NCBI GenBank assembly: GCA_016710935.1
Contig: JADJTY010000003.1
Coordinates: 806,001-870,000, forward strand
Length of the DNA: 64,000 bases
Direction of reading: 5' to 3'
Origin: Chitinophagaceae bacterium
GTDB lineage: Bacteria > Bacteroidota > Bacteroidia > Chitinophagales > Chitinophagaceae
A model generated the notes under the pieces. It saw only the letters and a program-made list of their open reading frames with translations, searched no databases and was not told the DNA's origin. Numbering within the stretch: position 1 is the stretch's first letter; each line of letters starts with the position of its first letter. Of this stretch, positions 35,232 through 43,548 are shown piece after piece. The position numbers and the translations under genes were made by a program.

Positions 35232-37166
35232 ATGATAAAGATAACATTACCCGACGGAGCTGTAAGAGAATATGAACGCGGTTCTTCTGCATTTGATGTA
35301 GCCAAATCCATCAGCGAAGGATTGGCAAGAAAAGTATTGGCTGCCAGCATCAATGGCGAAGTGTGGGATGCACACAGGCCAATTGATACAGACGCTTCTT
35401 TAAAATTACTCACCTGGGATGATGCTGATGGTAAAGCAACTTTCTGGCATTCTTCTGCCCACCTGATGGCCGAGGCAGTGGAAGGCGCTTTTCCAGGTGT
35501 GAAGTTTTGGGTAGGACCGGCAATTGAAAAAGGGTTTTATTACGATATGGACCTGGGCGATCAAAAAATTACTGAAGAGGATCTGCTTTCGCTGGAAAAA
35601 AAGATGAATGAACTGGCGAAGCAAAAAAATCTTTTTATCCGTAAGCCAATACCCAAGGCCGAAGCGGTGCAATACTTTGCCGAAAAAGGTGATGAATATA
35701 AACTGGACCTGTTGAGTAATTTAACCGATGGTGAAATTACTTTTTATACACAGGGAGGTTTTACGGATCTGTGCCGTGGTCCGCATATCCCCAATACCGG
35801 TTTTATAAAAGCGATTAAGCTTACCAGTATTGCAGGTGCTTATTGGAAAGGCGATGAAAAAAACAAACAGCTTACCCGTATTTATGGTGTTACTTTTCCG
35901 GAGCAGAAAGAACTGGATGAATATGTGCTGATGCTGGAAGAAGCTAAAAAACGAGACCATCGTAAATTAGGTAAGGAACTGGGCATTTTTACTTTTAATG
36001 ATGATGTAGGTCCCGGACTTGCTTTGTGGCTGCCCAAGGGCACCATCATTATTGAAGAACTGGAAGCACTTGCCAAACAAACTGAAAAGGAAGCTGGTTA
36101 CAAGCGTGTGGTTACACCGCATCTGGCTAAAGAGCAAATGTATTTAACCAGCGGGCATTTGCCGTATTATGCCGATAGTATGTTTCCCCCCATGAAAATG
36201 GATGGCGAAACTTATTATTTAAAACCAATGAATTGTCCGCATCACCATAAGATATTTGATGCCGAGCCCAAGAGCTATAAAGACCTGCCATACCGCATTG
36301 CAGAATACGGAACCTGCTACCGGTTTGAGCAGAGCGGTGAATTATTTGGCCTCATGCGGGTGCGTTGCCTGCACATGAACGATGCCCATATTTATTGTAG
36401 TAAAGAAGATTTTGCACAAGAGTTCAGGGCTGTAAATGATATGTACCAGAAGTATTTTAAAATATTTGGTATTGAAAAATACGTGATGCGCCTGAGTTTG
36501 CATGATCCTGAAAAATTAGGACAGAAGTATGTAAATGAGCCCGAACTTTGGTTAGAGACAGAGGAACTGGTAAGGAACGTGCTTATTGAAAGCAATATTC
36601 CTTATGTTGAGGTGAAAGGCGAAGGCGCATTTTACGGACCCAAAATTGATGTACAGATCTGGAGTGCCATTGGCCGTGAATTTACACTCGCTACAAACCA
36701 GGTAGATTTTGCCCAGGGCCGCAGTTTCAAATTAAGTTTTACCAATAAAGATAACAGTCCGGAAGTGCCGCTGATCATTCACCGGGCTCCGTTGGGAACC
36801 CATGAAAGATTCATTGGATTTTTGCTGGAACATTATGCCGGTAAATTCCCAACCTGGCTGGCGCCGCTGCAGGTAAAAATATTGCCCATCAGCGATAAGT
36901 TCATGGATTATGCAAATACAATTCTGGAAACGCTTAAAAAAGCTGATATTCGTGCTGAAATTGACGACCGTAGCGAAAAGATCGGCAGGAAGATACGTGA
37001 TACAGAGATCGCCAAAGTACCATACATGCTGGTAATTGGGGAGATGGAAATGAATGAAGGAAAGGTTGCCATCCGCAGGCAGGGAAAAGGGGATATCGGA
37101 GTTAAATTGATCGGTGAATTTGTGCAGGAGATTGCTGCGGAAATAAAAGACAGGGTATCTGAGTAA
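35232..37166 (+). CDS. thrS: threonine-tRNA ligase
   Basis: Charges tRNA-Thr. The 644-residue enzyme has the class II ThrRS order: TGS domain (1-62), editing/SAD domain (about 65-225), catalytic core (about 270-535) and anticodon-binding domain (about 540-640). Motif 2 and zinc-site marks are visible: MNCPHHHKIF (zinc Cys335), RCLHMNDAHI, and motif 3 APLGTHERFIGFLLEHY. The length is normal. It is followed by infC (131-nt gap with its own -7 box). The leader contains the inverted heptamer arrays; a T-box is not seen and would be unusual in this phylum. Confidence 0.97.
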   Translation: MIKITLPDGAVREYERGSSAFDVAKSISEGLARKVLAASINGEVWDAHRPIDTDASLKLLTWDDADGKATFWHSSAHLMAEAVEGAFPGVKFWVGPAIEKGFYYDMDLGDQKITEEDLLSLEKKMNELAKQKNLFIRKPIPKAEAVQYFAEKGDEYKLDLLSNLTDGEITFYTQGGFTDLCRGPHIPNTGFIKAIKLTSIAGAYWKGDEKNKQLTRIYGVTFPEQKELDEYVLMLEEAKKRDHRKLGKELGIFTFNDDVGPGLALWLPKGTIIIEELEALAKQTEKEAGYKRVVTPHLAKEQMYLTSGHLPYYADSMFPPMKMDGETYYLKPMNCPHHHKIFDAEPKSYKDLPYRIAEYGTCYRFEQSGELFGLMRVRCLHMNDAHIYCSKEDFAQEFRAVNDMYQKYFKIFGIEKYVMRLSLHDPEKLGQKYVNEPELWLETEELVRNVLIESNIPYVEVKGEGAFYGPKIDVQIWSAIGREFTLATNQVDFAQGRSFKLSFTNKDNSPEVPLIIHRAPLGTHERFIGFLLEHYAGKFPTWLAPLQVKILPISDKFMDYANTILETLKKADIRAEIDDRSEKIGRKIRDTEIAKVPYMLVIGEMEMNEGKVAIRRQGKGDIGVKLIGEFVQEIAAEIKDRVSE

Positions 37167-37253
37167 AGTTTGAATTGAAATTGATTACCCGTAAAATTTG
37201 GATTAGTAACAATAAATAAATAAATTGCTAATAGCTTATCTGCAATAAAATGA

Positions 37254-37261
37254 TATTTTTG
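37254..37261 (+). promoter_or_regulatory. -7 box (TATTTTTG) of infC
   Basis: TATTTTTG matches TAnnTTTG, 36 nt before the infC ATG. TTG at 37225-37227 is a possible -33 box but with a long 26-nt spacer. Confidence 0.45.
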
Positions 37262-37297
37262 ATAAGCACAAACAACATTATAAACTAAAAACAATAA

Positions 37298-37897
37298 ATG
37301 GCATTTCCACCAAGACCCCGGGGTACCTTTAACCCCCGCTTTAAAAAAGAACAACAACAGGAACACCGCACCAACCACATGATAAGAGCACTGGAAGTGC
37401 GTTTGGTTGGCGAAAATCTGGAACCCGGTGTTTATTCCCTTGCAGACGCAATCAAAATTTCAAAAGAACAGGAACTGGATCTGGTAGAGATTTCTCCCGG
37501 TGCCAAACCTCCCGTTTGTAAGATCATCGATTACAATAAATTTTTGTACGAAGAGAAGAAGAAGAAGAAGGAGATGAAGGCGAAATCGAAGACCAGTGAG
37601 GTTAAAGAGATACGCTTTACACCCAATACAGATGACCATGACTTTGAGTTTAAAGTTAAACACGCCGAAAAATTTTTGAGTGATGGAGATAAGGTGAAGG
37701 CCCACGTTCAGTTTAAAGGCCGTGCCATCATGTTTAAAGAGAGAGGTGAATTGTTATTATTAAAATTTGCTGATCGTTTAAAAGATGTGGGGGCATTGGA
37801 AGGTTTACCAAAAATGGAAGGTAAGCGTATGCTGGTGATGTTTGCGCCCAAAGCCAAACTATCTAAAAGAAAACAACAGGAAGCAGACAGGTTATAG
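37298..37897 (+). CDS. infC: translation initiation factor IF-3
   Basis: Binds the 30S subunit and monitors initiator tRNA and start-codon choice. The 199-residue protein has an N-terminal domain (about 22-95) with VRLVGENLEPGVYSLADAI and VEISPGAKPPVCKIIDY, a Lys-rich linker (EEKKKKKEMKAK), and a C-terminal domain (about 105-190) with KEIRFTPNTDDHDFEFKVKHA. The start is ATG, not the rare AUU used for autoregulation in E. coli. In many bacteria infC is followed directly by rpmI-rplT; here those lie 7.4 kb downstream. Confidence 0.96.
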   Translation: MAFPPRPRGTFNPRFKKEQQQEHRTNHMIRALEVRLVGENLEPGVYSLADAIKISKEQELDLVEISPGAKPPVCKIIDYNKFLYEEKKKKKEMKAKSKTSEVKEIRFTPNTDDHDFEFKVKHAEKFLSDGDKVKAHVQFKGRAIMFKERGELLLLKFADRLKDVGALEGLPKMEGKRMLVMFAPKAKLSKRKQQEADRL

Positions 37898-37918
37898 GTT
37901 TCAAAGCATAAAAGATTT

Positions 37919-37940
37919 AAGGGAAGTTCTTGCTTCCCTT
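37919..37940 (+). terminator. terminator of infC
   Basis: An 8-bp stem AAGGGAAG/CTTCCCTT with loop TTCTTG, followed by four more T residues. It separates infC from the genes beyond. Confidence 0.8.
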
Positions 37941-37947
37941 TTTTAAT

Positions 37948-38175
37948 TTATAGTATTTTAATTGCCAATGAGTATATAGTATAAGTCAGGATAACCAACA
38001 TGCCTATGAAATATAAGATCTGATCATATTTAGATGGCTCCTTATGTTTATACATAAAAGAACCTTTTATAAATTCGGGGCGATAGAGCCAGATGATTCG
38101 CATTACCTGGATTGTAAGTGCATAAAAACAGCCAATTATAATAAGAACGTTCATGATATAATTTATGTAGTGCAT
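37948..38175 (-). CDS. small two-TM hypothetical membrane protein
   Basis: A 75-residue protein with two hydrophobic segments (about 6-27 and 53-74) separated by a basic loop (YKHKEPSKYDQ). No family recognised. It is plausible as a real small membrane protein because of the balanced topology and the absence of an alternative gene in this interval, but it could be a chance frame. ATG at 38175 or the internal Met8 could be the start. It is divergent from rluF. Confidence 0.5.
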   Translation of the reverse strand: MHYINYIMNVLIIIGCFYALTIQVMRIIWLYRPEFIKGSFMYKHKEPSKYDQILYFIGMLVILTYTIYSLAIKIL

Positions 38176-38244
38176 AGTGATCAGGTTTATCCAAATTTAC
38201 AAATAAATTAATAATAATATCTTAGCATAGCATATTGCAAATTA

Positions 38245-38985
38245 ATGGATACCAGTTTAAACAAATACATCAGCGAAACAGGATTCTGCAGCCGCAGGGA
38301 AGCAGATAAGTATATTGAACAACTGCGTGTTACCATCAATGGCGTGGAAGCCATGAAAGGTAACCGTGTAAAGGAAGGTGATGTAGTATTAGTAGACGGA
38401 GAATCCATTGGGAAGAAAAAGAAAACGGCTGTTTACCTGGCTTTAAATAAACCCAAAGGCGTTACCTGTACCACCGACTTAAAAGACAAAACCAATATCA
38501 TTGATTTTGTAAATTATAAAACGAGAATATTCCCGATTGGCAGGCTTGATAAACGAAGTGAGGGGCTTATTTTTTTAACCAATGATGGAGATATTGTGAA
38601 CAAAATTCTGCGTGCAGGTAACCAGCACGAAAAAGAATACATGGTAACGGTAGATAAACCAATCACCCTTGATTTTATACAGAAGATGCGGAACGGTGTT
38701 CGCATATTGGGGACTGTTACACAAAAATGTTTTGTAAAACAGGAGGGGCCAAACCGCTTTAAAATAATATTGGTTCAGGGTCTTAACCGCCAGATACGCC
38801 GCATGTGTGAGGCATTGGGTTATAATGTTGAAAGCCTTAAACGCACCCGCATTATGAACATGACCTTAAGCGGCCTGCCACCAGGCAAATGGCGCTACTT
38901 TACACCTGCAGAGATTGATACCATAAACCAGATGCTTAAAAACTCCAGTAAAACTGCAGATGGCAGTGAGGGGATGGATGAATAG
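38245..38985 (+). CDS. rluF: 23S rRNA pseudouridine synthase, RluF type
   Basis: Isomerises a specific uridine in rRNA (position 2604 in E. coli for RluF). The 246-residue protein begins with an S4 RNA-binding domain (about 1-55: LNKYISETGFCSRREADKYIEQ). The RsuA-family catalytic domain follows, with catalytic Asp102 in GRLDKRSEGL and later the NRQIRRMCEALGY motif. Placement in RluF rather than RluB/E/RsuA rests on the short N-terminus and overall resemblance. It lies in the segment that separates infC from rpmI. Confidence 0.88.
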   Translation: MDTSLNKYISETGFCSRREADKYIEQLRVTINGVEAMKGNRVKEGDVVLVDGESIGKKKKTAVYLALNKPKGVTCTTDLKDKTNIIDFVNYKTRIFPIGRLDKRSEGLIFLTNDGDIVNKILRAGNQHEKEYMVTVDKPITLDFIQKMRNGVRILGTVTQKCFVKQEGPNRFKIILVQGLNRQIRRMCEALGYNVESLKRTRIMNMTLSGLPPGKWRYFTPAEIDTINQMLKNSSKTADGSEGMDE

Positions 38986-39075
38986 TGTACTGACCACAAT
39001 CATTGTATATAATAAGAGTAATCATTCCGCTCCTTTTTATATTCTCTTAAATTGTATTGCCTTAATTCGCCGGCA

Positions 39076-39972
39076 ATGTCATATAATTTGCTATATCTAA
39101 AAAAAACGTATTTGCTGTTGTGTGTGCTGTTGTTTTTTGCATTTGCTGTAAACGGGCAAACACTTACCTTATATAGTCTTCCTCCCCAGCATCAATACAG
39201 GTGGAACAGTCCGCATAGTTTACTGGTTAGCACAATCCGTAATTACTATTCAAAATCAAAAAAACATCCACGCAGGATACTTGGCCATATGGTCATCGAA
39301 TTAAAAAAAGACAGCTCTGTCTATTTAACCGGTATGGCATCAGATGAAATGACAGATCTTAAAAGTTCAATATTAAAGGATAAGATCGGGTTGGGTGTTT
39401 TGTTTAAAGTGATAAAGGGACACCTGGAAGAAAGAACCCTTGTGCAAAATGAATTGAAACTCAGGACTGAATATTCCAGTGTGGCATTTATAAGATTTAA
39501 TATAAGCGATTCGGCCTATAATTATCTGTTGGCTTATATCGATTCGTTTAAAGTAAAAGGCTACGACAAACTGTATAATGGCTTAAATATACCCAGGGCC
39601 GGTAAAGGTTGCGGCTGTACTGCTTTTGGCATCAGTTTGCTGGAATTGATAAATGCACTTGCTCCTGAATACAGAGATAATTGGGCAGTACAGGTTAGAG
39701 TTCCCCAAAAATTAATTGGCGAAAGCAAGCCACAAAAAAAGGTAAGCCTGCGGCGTATATTTTTCACATTCAAATGGGCGAAAGAGAAACAGCCAAACCG
39801 GCAACTTACCTTATACGAACCCTATTTAATTTATAAATGGATAAACAATATTTGGGACAATGAGCAGTATAGTTCAAAATCAGGATATCAGTATATTACA
39901 GCAGGACAGGCCAGGGGATTAGTGGTTGATTGCAGAAAATGTTTACCTGTTTTGCCTATGTTTACAAAGTAG
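39076..39972 (+). CDS. secreted hypothetical protein with His and GCGCTAF motifs
   Basis: From ATG 39076 the protein has 298 residues, with a signal peptide (about 1-27, ending VNGQ). No family is recognised with certainty. A GHMVIEL motif (about residue 70) and, after about 115 residues, GKGCGCTAFGISLLELI recall the His-then-Cys order of permuted papain-like (NlpC/P60-related) hydrolases, where the Cys begins a helix. This would make it a possible periplasmic peptidase or amidase; low certainty. A CRKC pair lies near the C-terminus. The gene overlaps the convergent ridA by 11 nt. Confidence 0.7.
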   Translation: MSYNLLYLKKTYLLLCVLLFFAFAVNGQTLTLYSLPPQHQYRWNSPHSLLVSTIRNYYSKSKKHPRRILGHMVIELKKDSSVYLTGMASDEMTDLKSSILKDKIGLGVLFKVIKGHLEERTLVQNELKLRTEYSSVAFIRFNISDSAYNYLLAYIDSFKVKGYDKLYNGLNIPRAGKGCGCTAFGISLLELINALAPEYRDNWAVQVRVPQKLIGESKPQKKVSLRRIFFTFKWAKEKQPNRQLTLYEPYLIYKWINNIWDNEQYSSKSGYQYITAGQARGLVVDCRKCLPVLPMFTK

Positions 39973-40414
39973 GTTTTATTTGAAAAATAATATCCAGTTG
40001 AACAGAAGCGCCGAAAGGTATTTGCGCCACGCCGGTTGCTGTTCTGGCATGGTGTCCATTTTCATTGAACAGCATGATTAATAAATCAGAAGCTCCGTCA
40101 ATAACTTTTGGTTGTTCTGTAAAACTTGCCGATGACCGTACAAACCCGGTTACTTTTAAAACGCCGGTAATTAAATCCAGATCTTTAATGTCTTGCTTAA
40201 TGATAGCTAAGATCATTAAAACAGTATTTCGGGCAGCTTCTTTAGCTGTTTCCAATGTAACTTCTGTGCCTGTTTCTCCAATGCAATCACTAACCCTGCC
40301 TGATGCAAAAAGTAATTCCCCAATCATTTTGCATCCTAAATAATTACCAACCGGAGGTTTGGGGTGGGGCAATGATAGCCCAAGTTCTTCCAGCCTTTTT
40401 TCTACTTTGCCCAT
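39962..40414 (-). CDS. RidA family protein
   Basis: A 150-residue member of the YjgF/RidA family, whose classical members deaminate reactive enamine/imine intermediates from PLP enzymes. Family features are FASGRVSD, the GFVRSSASF strand and RTATGVAQIPFGASVQLD, in which Arg124 occupies the position of the catalytic Arg105 of RidA. The chain is about 20 residues longer at the N-terminus than archetypal RidA, resembling the YjgH/TdcF-like branch with less certain activity. The end overlaps the convergent secreted-protein gene. Confidence 0.88.
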   Translation of the reverse strand: MGKVEKRLEELGLSLPHPKPPVGNYLGCKMIGELLFASGRVSDCIGETGTEVTLETAKEAARNTVLMILAIIKQDIKDLDLITGVLKVTGFVRSSASFTEQPKVIDGASDLLIMLFNENGHHARTATGVAQIPFGASVQLDIIFQIKPTL

Positions 40415-40511
40415 TTAGTAAAGAATTAATATTTTAATTGTGCCACAATCTCCAACAACACAGCATACTGGTTTTATTATTTAATTAACCGCTCCTCTGA
40501 TTTTAATCTAT

Positions 40512-40524
40512 ATACCTAAGGTAT
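40512..40524. promoter_or_regulatory. palindrome ATACCT-A-AGGTAT upstream of the kinase operon
   Basis: A perfect 13-nt dyad with a TACC...GGTA core, about 40 nt (centre to centre) upstream of the main dyad at 40550. It may be a second, differently spaced site for the same regulator. Confidence 0.35.
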
Positions 40525-40549
40525 TATTTTTTCAGGAGCCTGCTGAATA

Positions 40550-40595
40550 TTACCCAAACAGGTAAGCAACTTTCTCCAGGGCTTTTTTACATTAG
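40550..40595 (+). promoter_or_regulatory. TTACC-N6-GGTAA dyad plus -7-like box, kinase operon promoter
   Basis: The dyad TTACC-CAAACA-GGTAA covers 40550-40565. After exactly 22 nt comes TACATTAG (40588-40595), one mismatch from TAnnTTTG. The dyad takes the place of the -33 element, as expected for an activator site. The kinase ATG is 37 nt further. The same arrangement, with an identical dyad sequence, recurs at 43202-43247. Confidence 0.65.
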
Positions 40596-40632
40596 TGTCC
40601 TCTTTTATAGGTACATTTAATAAAAGGTATAT

Positions 40633-42575
40633 ATGCATTTGCGCCTGCTTTTACTATTTTTTATTTGCACACATTTTTCATCTGTTGCACAAAATCCTGA
40701 AATGGATTCGCTTAAAAGTGTATTGGCTGTTTCCAAGATAGACAGCAACATATACGACGCCAACAGACTTATGGCTGTTAATTTTTGGGAGATCAACCCC
40801 GATTCTGCCATCATCTATGCAAACCGGGCTTTAGATCTTGCAAAGAAACTAAAAGATAAACCAAAAATTGCCATGGGTTACCAGGCAATTGGCGTTTCTT
40901 ATGATTATAAAGATAATCTTGATAGCTGCTTAAAATATTTGAACGAGGGACTGGTAATTTATCAATCTATTAATAAGCCCGAAGGAGCATCACATATTTT
41001 AAGTGATATTGCTATTGCCTATTATTTCAGGGGTAATTACGAGCTGGCTTTACGAAATCATTTTGCTGCGCTGGAACTGCGGCAAAAATCAGGTAACAAA
41101 CGGTTCATTGCAATCTCTTATAACAATATCGGGCTTGTTTACCGCTCCCGTAAAGATTATGCCAATGCTGCCCTGTACTATCAAAGATCGCTGGCCATTA
41201 AAAAAGAAATAAATGACGAACAGGGAGTTTTAAATTCGTTATTAAATGTTGGCAGCGCATTTCAAAACCAGGAAAATACGACAGCGCTTTAGTGATTGCC
41301 AAAGAGGCCATAGCCATGGCAAAAAAAATAAATGCAGCAAACGATTTAATTGGCGCAGAAGCTAACCTTGGTGCCGCACTGGTAAGCCTGGACAGGTATA
41401 ATGAAGCTTTGCCGGTTTTAAAAGAAGTGGAGAAGAAATCTGTTGAAAATAATTACCGCAATTTTTTATATTCTGTTTATGAATCGCTGGGAGATGTATT
41501 TGCTAACCAGGAGCAATACGCCGAAGCTGAAATTTATTACCGGAAAGGATTGGAACTTACCCAAAAAGCATCACGTAAAGAACAGGAAGCTGTTTTTTAC
41601 CGCAAGCTGGCAAAAAATGCCTTTAATACTGGCAACTACAAACTATCATACGAATTTTTGGATCTGAGCAAACAGATAAGTGATACTTTGCTGAATGAGG
41701 AAAACAGCCGCCAGGTAAATGAAATGGCTGCGGTTTACGAAACCGGTGAAAAAGAAAAGAGAATTGAAAAGCTTAACGGCGATAACCAGGTTTCTGTAGC
41801 CCTTGCACAGCGCCGCAAAAAAGAGCGGAATTATTTTATACTGGCCTCTGTTTTGTTTTTAGGCATGGCAGTGCTTGCCTACCGTGCATTTGCTGCCAAT
41901 AAAAAGAAAAAAGAACAGTTGGCTGTTCAGAATTCAGTTATAGAAAAGGCATTGAAGGAAAAAGGGTTTTTAATGAAAGAGATACATCACCGGGTAAAAA
42001 ATAACCTGCAGGTAATATCAAGTTTATTAAAATTACAGTCTCATTATATAAAAGATGAACAGGCACTTGAAGCCGTAAAAGATAGCCGTAACCGGGTGCA
42101 GTCTATGGCGCTCATTCATCAAAATCTTTACCAGGATGATAACCTGGCAGTAATTGATGTAAATGATTATACCAGTAAACTATGCGATAATCTTTTTCAA
42201 TCTTATAATATTCATCCTTCAAAAATAAAATTAATTAAAGAAATTGAGCCGATCAATCTTGATGTGGATACCTTAATTCCGCTGGGCTTAATTTTAAATG
42301 AATTGGTTACCAACAGCCTTAAATACGGTTTTCCGGACGGTAAAGCAGGAGCTATTAAAATTGAATTAAAAGAAAGCGGCAATATACTTACTTTAAAAGT
42401 GTACGATAATGGCGCAGGATTACCGGCAGATTTTGAAACCAAATACAAAACTACTTTTGGTTATAAGATGATCAATGCTTTTATACAAAAACTGAAAGGA
42501 GAAATAAAGGTATTTACAGATGATGGTGCAAAGGTTGAAATAACGCTTACGAATTATAAACTCCCTGTTGTATGA
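40633..42575 (+). CDS. TPR-containing sensor histidine kinase, HisKA_2 type, with one frameshift
   Basis: Joined length about 647 residues: signal peptide (1-18), about seven tetratricopeptide repeats (about 50-370), a membrane segment (about 400-420), a coiled coil, and a HisKA_2 domain with MKEIHHRVKNNLQ (His at about 452). The HATPase domain has LNELVTNSLKYGF and DNGAGL. As given, the frame stops at 41292. Adding one A to the A4 run at 41273-41276 restores the repeat reading NQEKYDSALVIAKEAI into the second part. A sequencing indel is the likely cause. The stop overlaps the regulator start as ATGA. It is a paralogue of the kinase at 25077-26858. Confidence 0.88.
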
Positions 42576-43198
42576 TTGAAGTAAGAGTATTGATAGTAGA
42601 AGATGAGCCGATTATTGCAGAAGATATAGCTTCGGCATTAAAGACGAATGATTTTGAAGTTTCGGCAATTGTGTATTCCAAAGAAGATGCTTTGGCAGAG
42701 TTAAAAAACAATCAGCCTGACCTGGTTTTGCTTGACATTAATCTGCATGGTGGCGAAGAAGGAATTGAAATTGCCAAACTCATCAATGAAAAATATTTTT
42801 TACCTTTTGTATTCCTTACTTCCTACTCAGATAAACAAACACTGCAGTATGCTAAAAGTACTGAGCCATCGGGCTATGTGGTAAAACCATTCAGTGATGC
42901 AGGTTTATATGCCACGCTTGAAATAGCATTGTATAATCATACCCAAAAAAACAAACACCGTTTTCCGGGCATTAACCTTGAGTTTATTAATAAAACATTG
43001 CCAACCCATTTATCCGAACGTGAATTTGTAGTTGTAGAACTCATTTATGCCGGCAAAACAAATAACCAGATAGCCGATGAACTGTTTGTTTCTATCAACA
43101 CAGTTAAAGCGCACATTAAAAGTATCTATCTCAAATTAGGGGCCTTCTCCCGTAGCACCCTCATTTTACGTTTGCGTGAATTAATGCTGCTGAAATAA
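42572..43198 (+). CDS. LuxR/NarL-type response regulator
   Basis: A 208-residue two-component regulator: REC domain (about 4-120) with EDEP acidic cluster, phosphoacceptor Asp55 in LVLLDINLHG, Thr in FLTSYS and Lys in VVKPF. A LuxR helix-turn-helix follows (about 145-205: LSEREFVVVELIYAGKTNNQIADEL, then NTVKAHIKSIYLKLG). It overlaps the kinase gene by 4 nt (ATGA), so they are translationally coupled partners. The dyad TTACC-N6-GGTAA found before the kinase gene and again right after this gene is the natural candidate for its binding site. Confidence 0.94.
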   Translation: MIEVRVLIVEDEPIIAEDIASALKTNDFEVSAIVYSKEDALAELKNNQPDLVLLDINLHGGEEGIEIAKLINEKYFLPFVFLTSYSDKQTLQYAKSTEPSGYVVKPFSDAGLYATLEIALYNHTQKNKHRFPGINLEFINKTLPTHLSEREFVVVELIYAGKTNNQIADELFVSINTVKAHIKSIYLKLGAFSRSTLILRLRELMLLK

Positions 43199-43201
43199 AA
43201 A

Positions 43202-43247
43202 TTACCCAAACAGGTAATTAAAGCACCGTTTTTGCATAGTATCTTTA
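43202..43247 (+). promoter_or_regulatory. second TTACC-N6-GGTAA dyad plus -7-like box
   Basis: The dyad TTACC-CAAACA-GGTAA (43202-43217) is identical to that at 40550, including the spacer and the preceding A. After exactly 22 nt follows TATCTTTA (43240-43247), one mismatch from TAnnTTTG. The first downstream ATG is at 43266. This marks the promoter of the secreted-protein operon 43266-45044. Confidence 0.65.
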
Positions 43248-43265
43248 CTTCGTAATAATCATTAA

Positions 43266-43529
43266 ATGCTTACGATGAAAATGCTGATACTGTTTGCTGT
43301 ATTTTTTTTCTCATTTAAACCGGTGAACGGAAGATGCTGTAATAATAAACTGGTACGGATCGTTTACGGGAGCACTCAAACTACGGATTCAATTATTGAG
43401 CTGAGAAAACTAAACAGGTCGAATAAAGAGTCAAAACCAGCAAAACCAGTAACTGCAAAATTAAAATCAGTACCTGTTGTAAATCCTAAAAGAACCCCGA
43501 GAGCAGGCATAGAGCGTGTTATTAATTAA
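43266..43529 (+). CDS. small secreted basic protein
   Basis: 87 residues: a signal peptide (about 1-22; ATG 43266 or 43275) followed by CCNNKLVRIVYG and a Lys/Pro/Arg-rich mature part ending in VIN. No family recognised. It is the first gene behind the second dyad promoter. The next gene starts 19 nt after its stop, so it probably belongs to one operon with the two genes that follow. Confidence 0.6.
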   Translation: MLTMKMLILFAVFFFSFKPVNGRCCNNKLVRIVYGSTQTTDSIIELRKLNRSNKESKPAKPVTAKLKSVPVVNPKRTPRAGIERVIN

Positions 43530-43548
43530 ATTATTAAACCAGAAAAAA

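Noticed and set aside
41292..42575. An independent kinase starting at 41292
   Set aside because: The first residues complete a TPR repeat begun in the other frame, and one added A joins them.
43516..43548. GTG start for the 398-residue secreted protein
   Set aside because: It would overlap the upstream gene and put hydrophilic residues before a clear signal peptide beginning at 43549.
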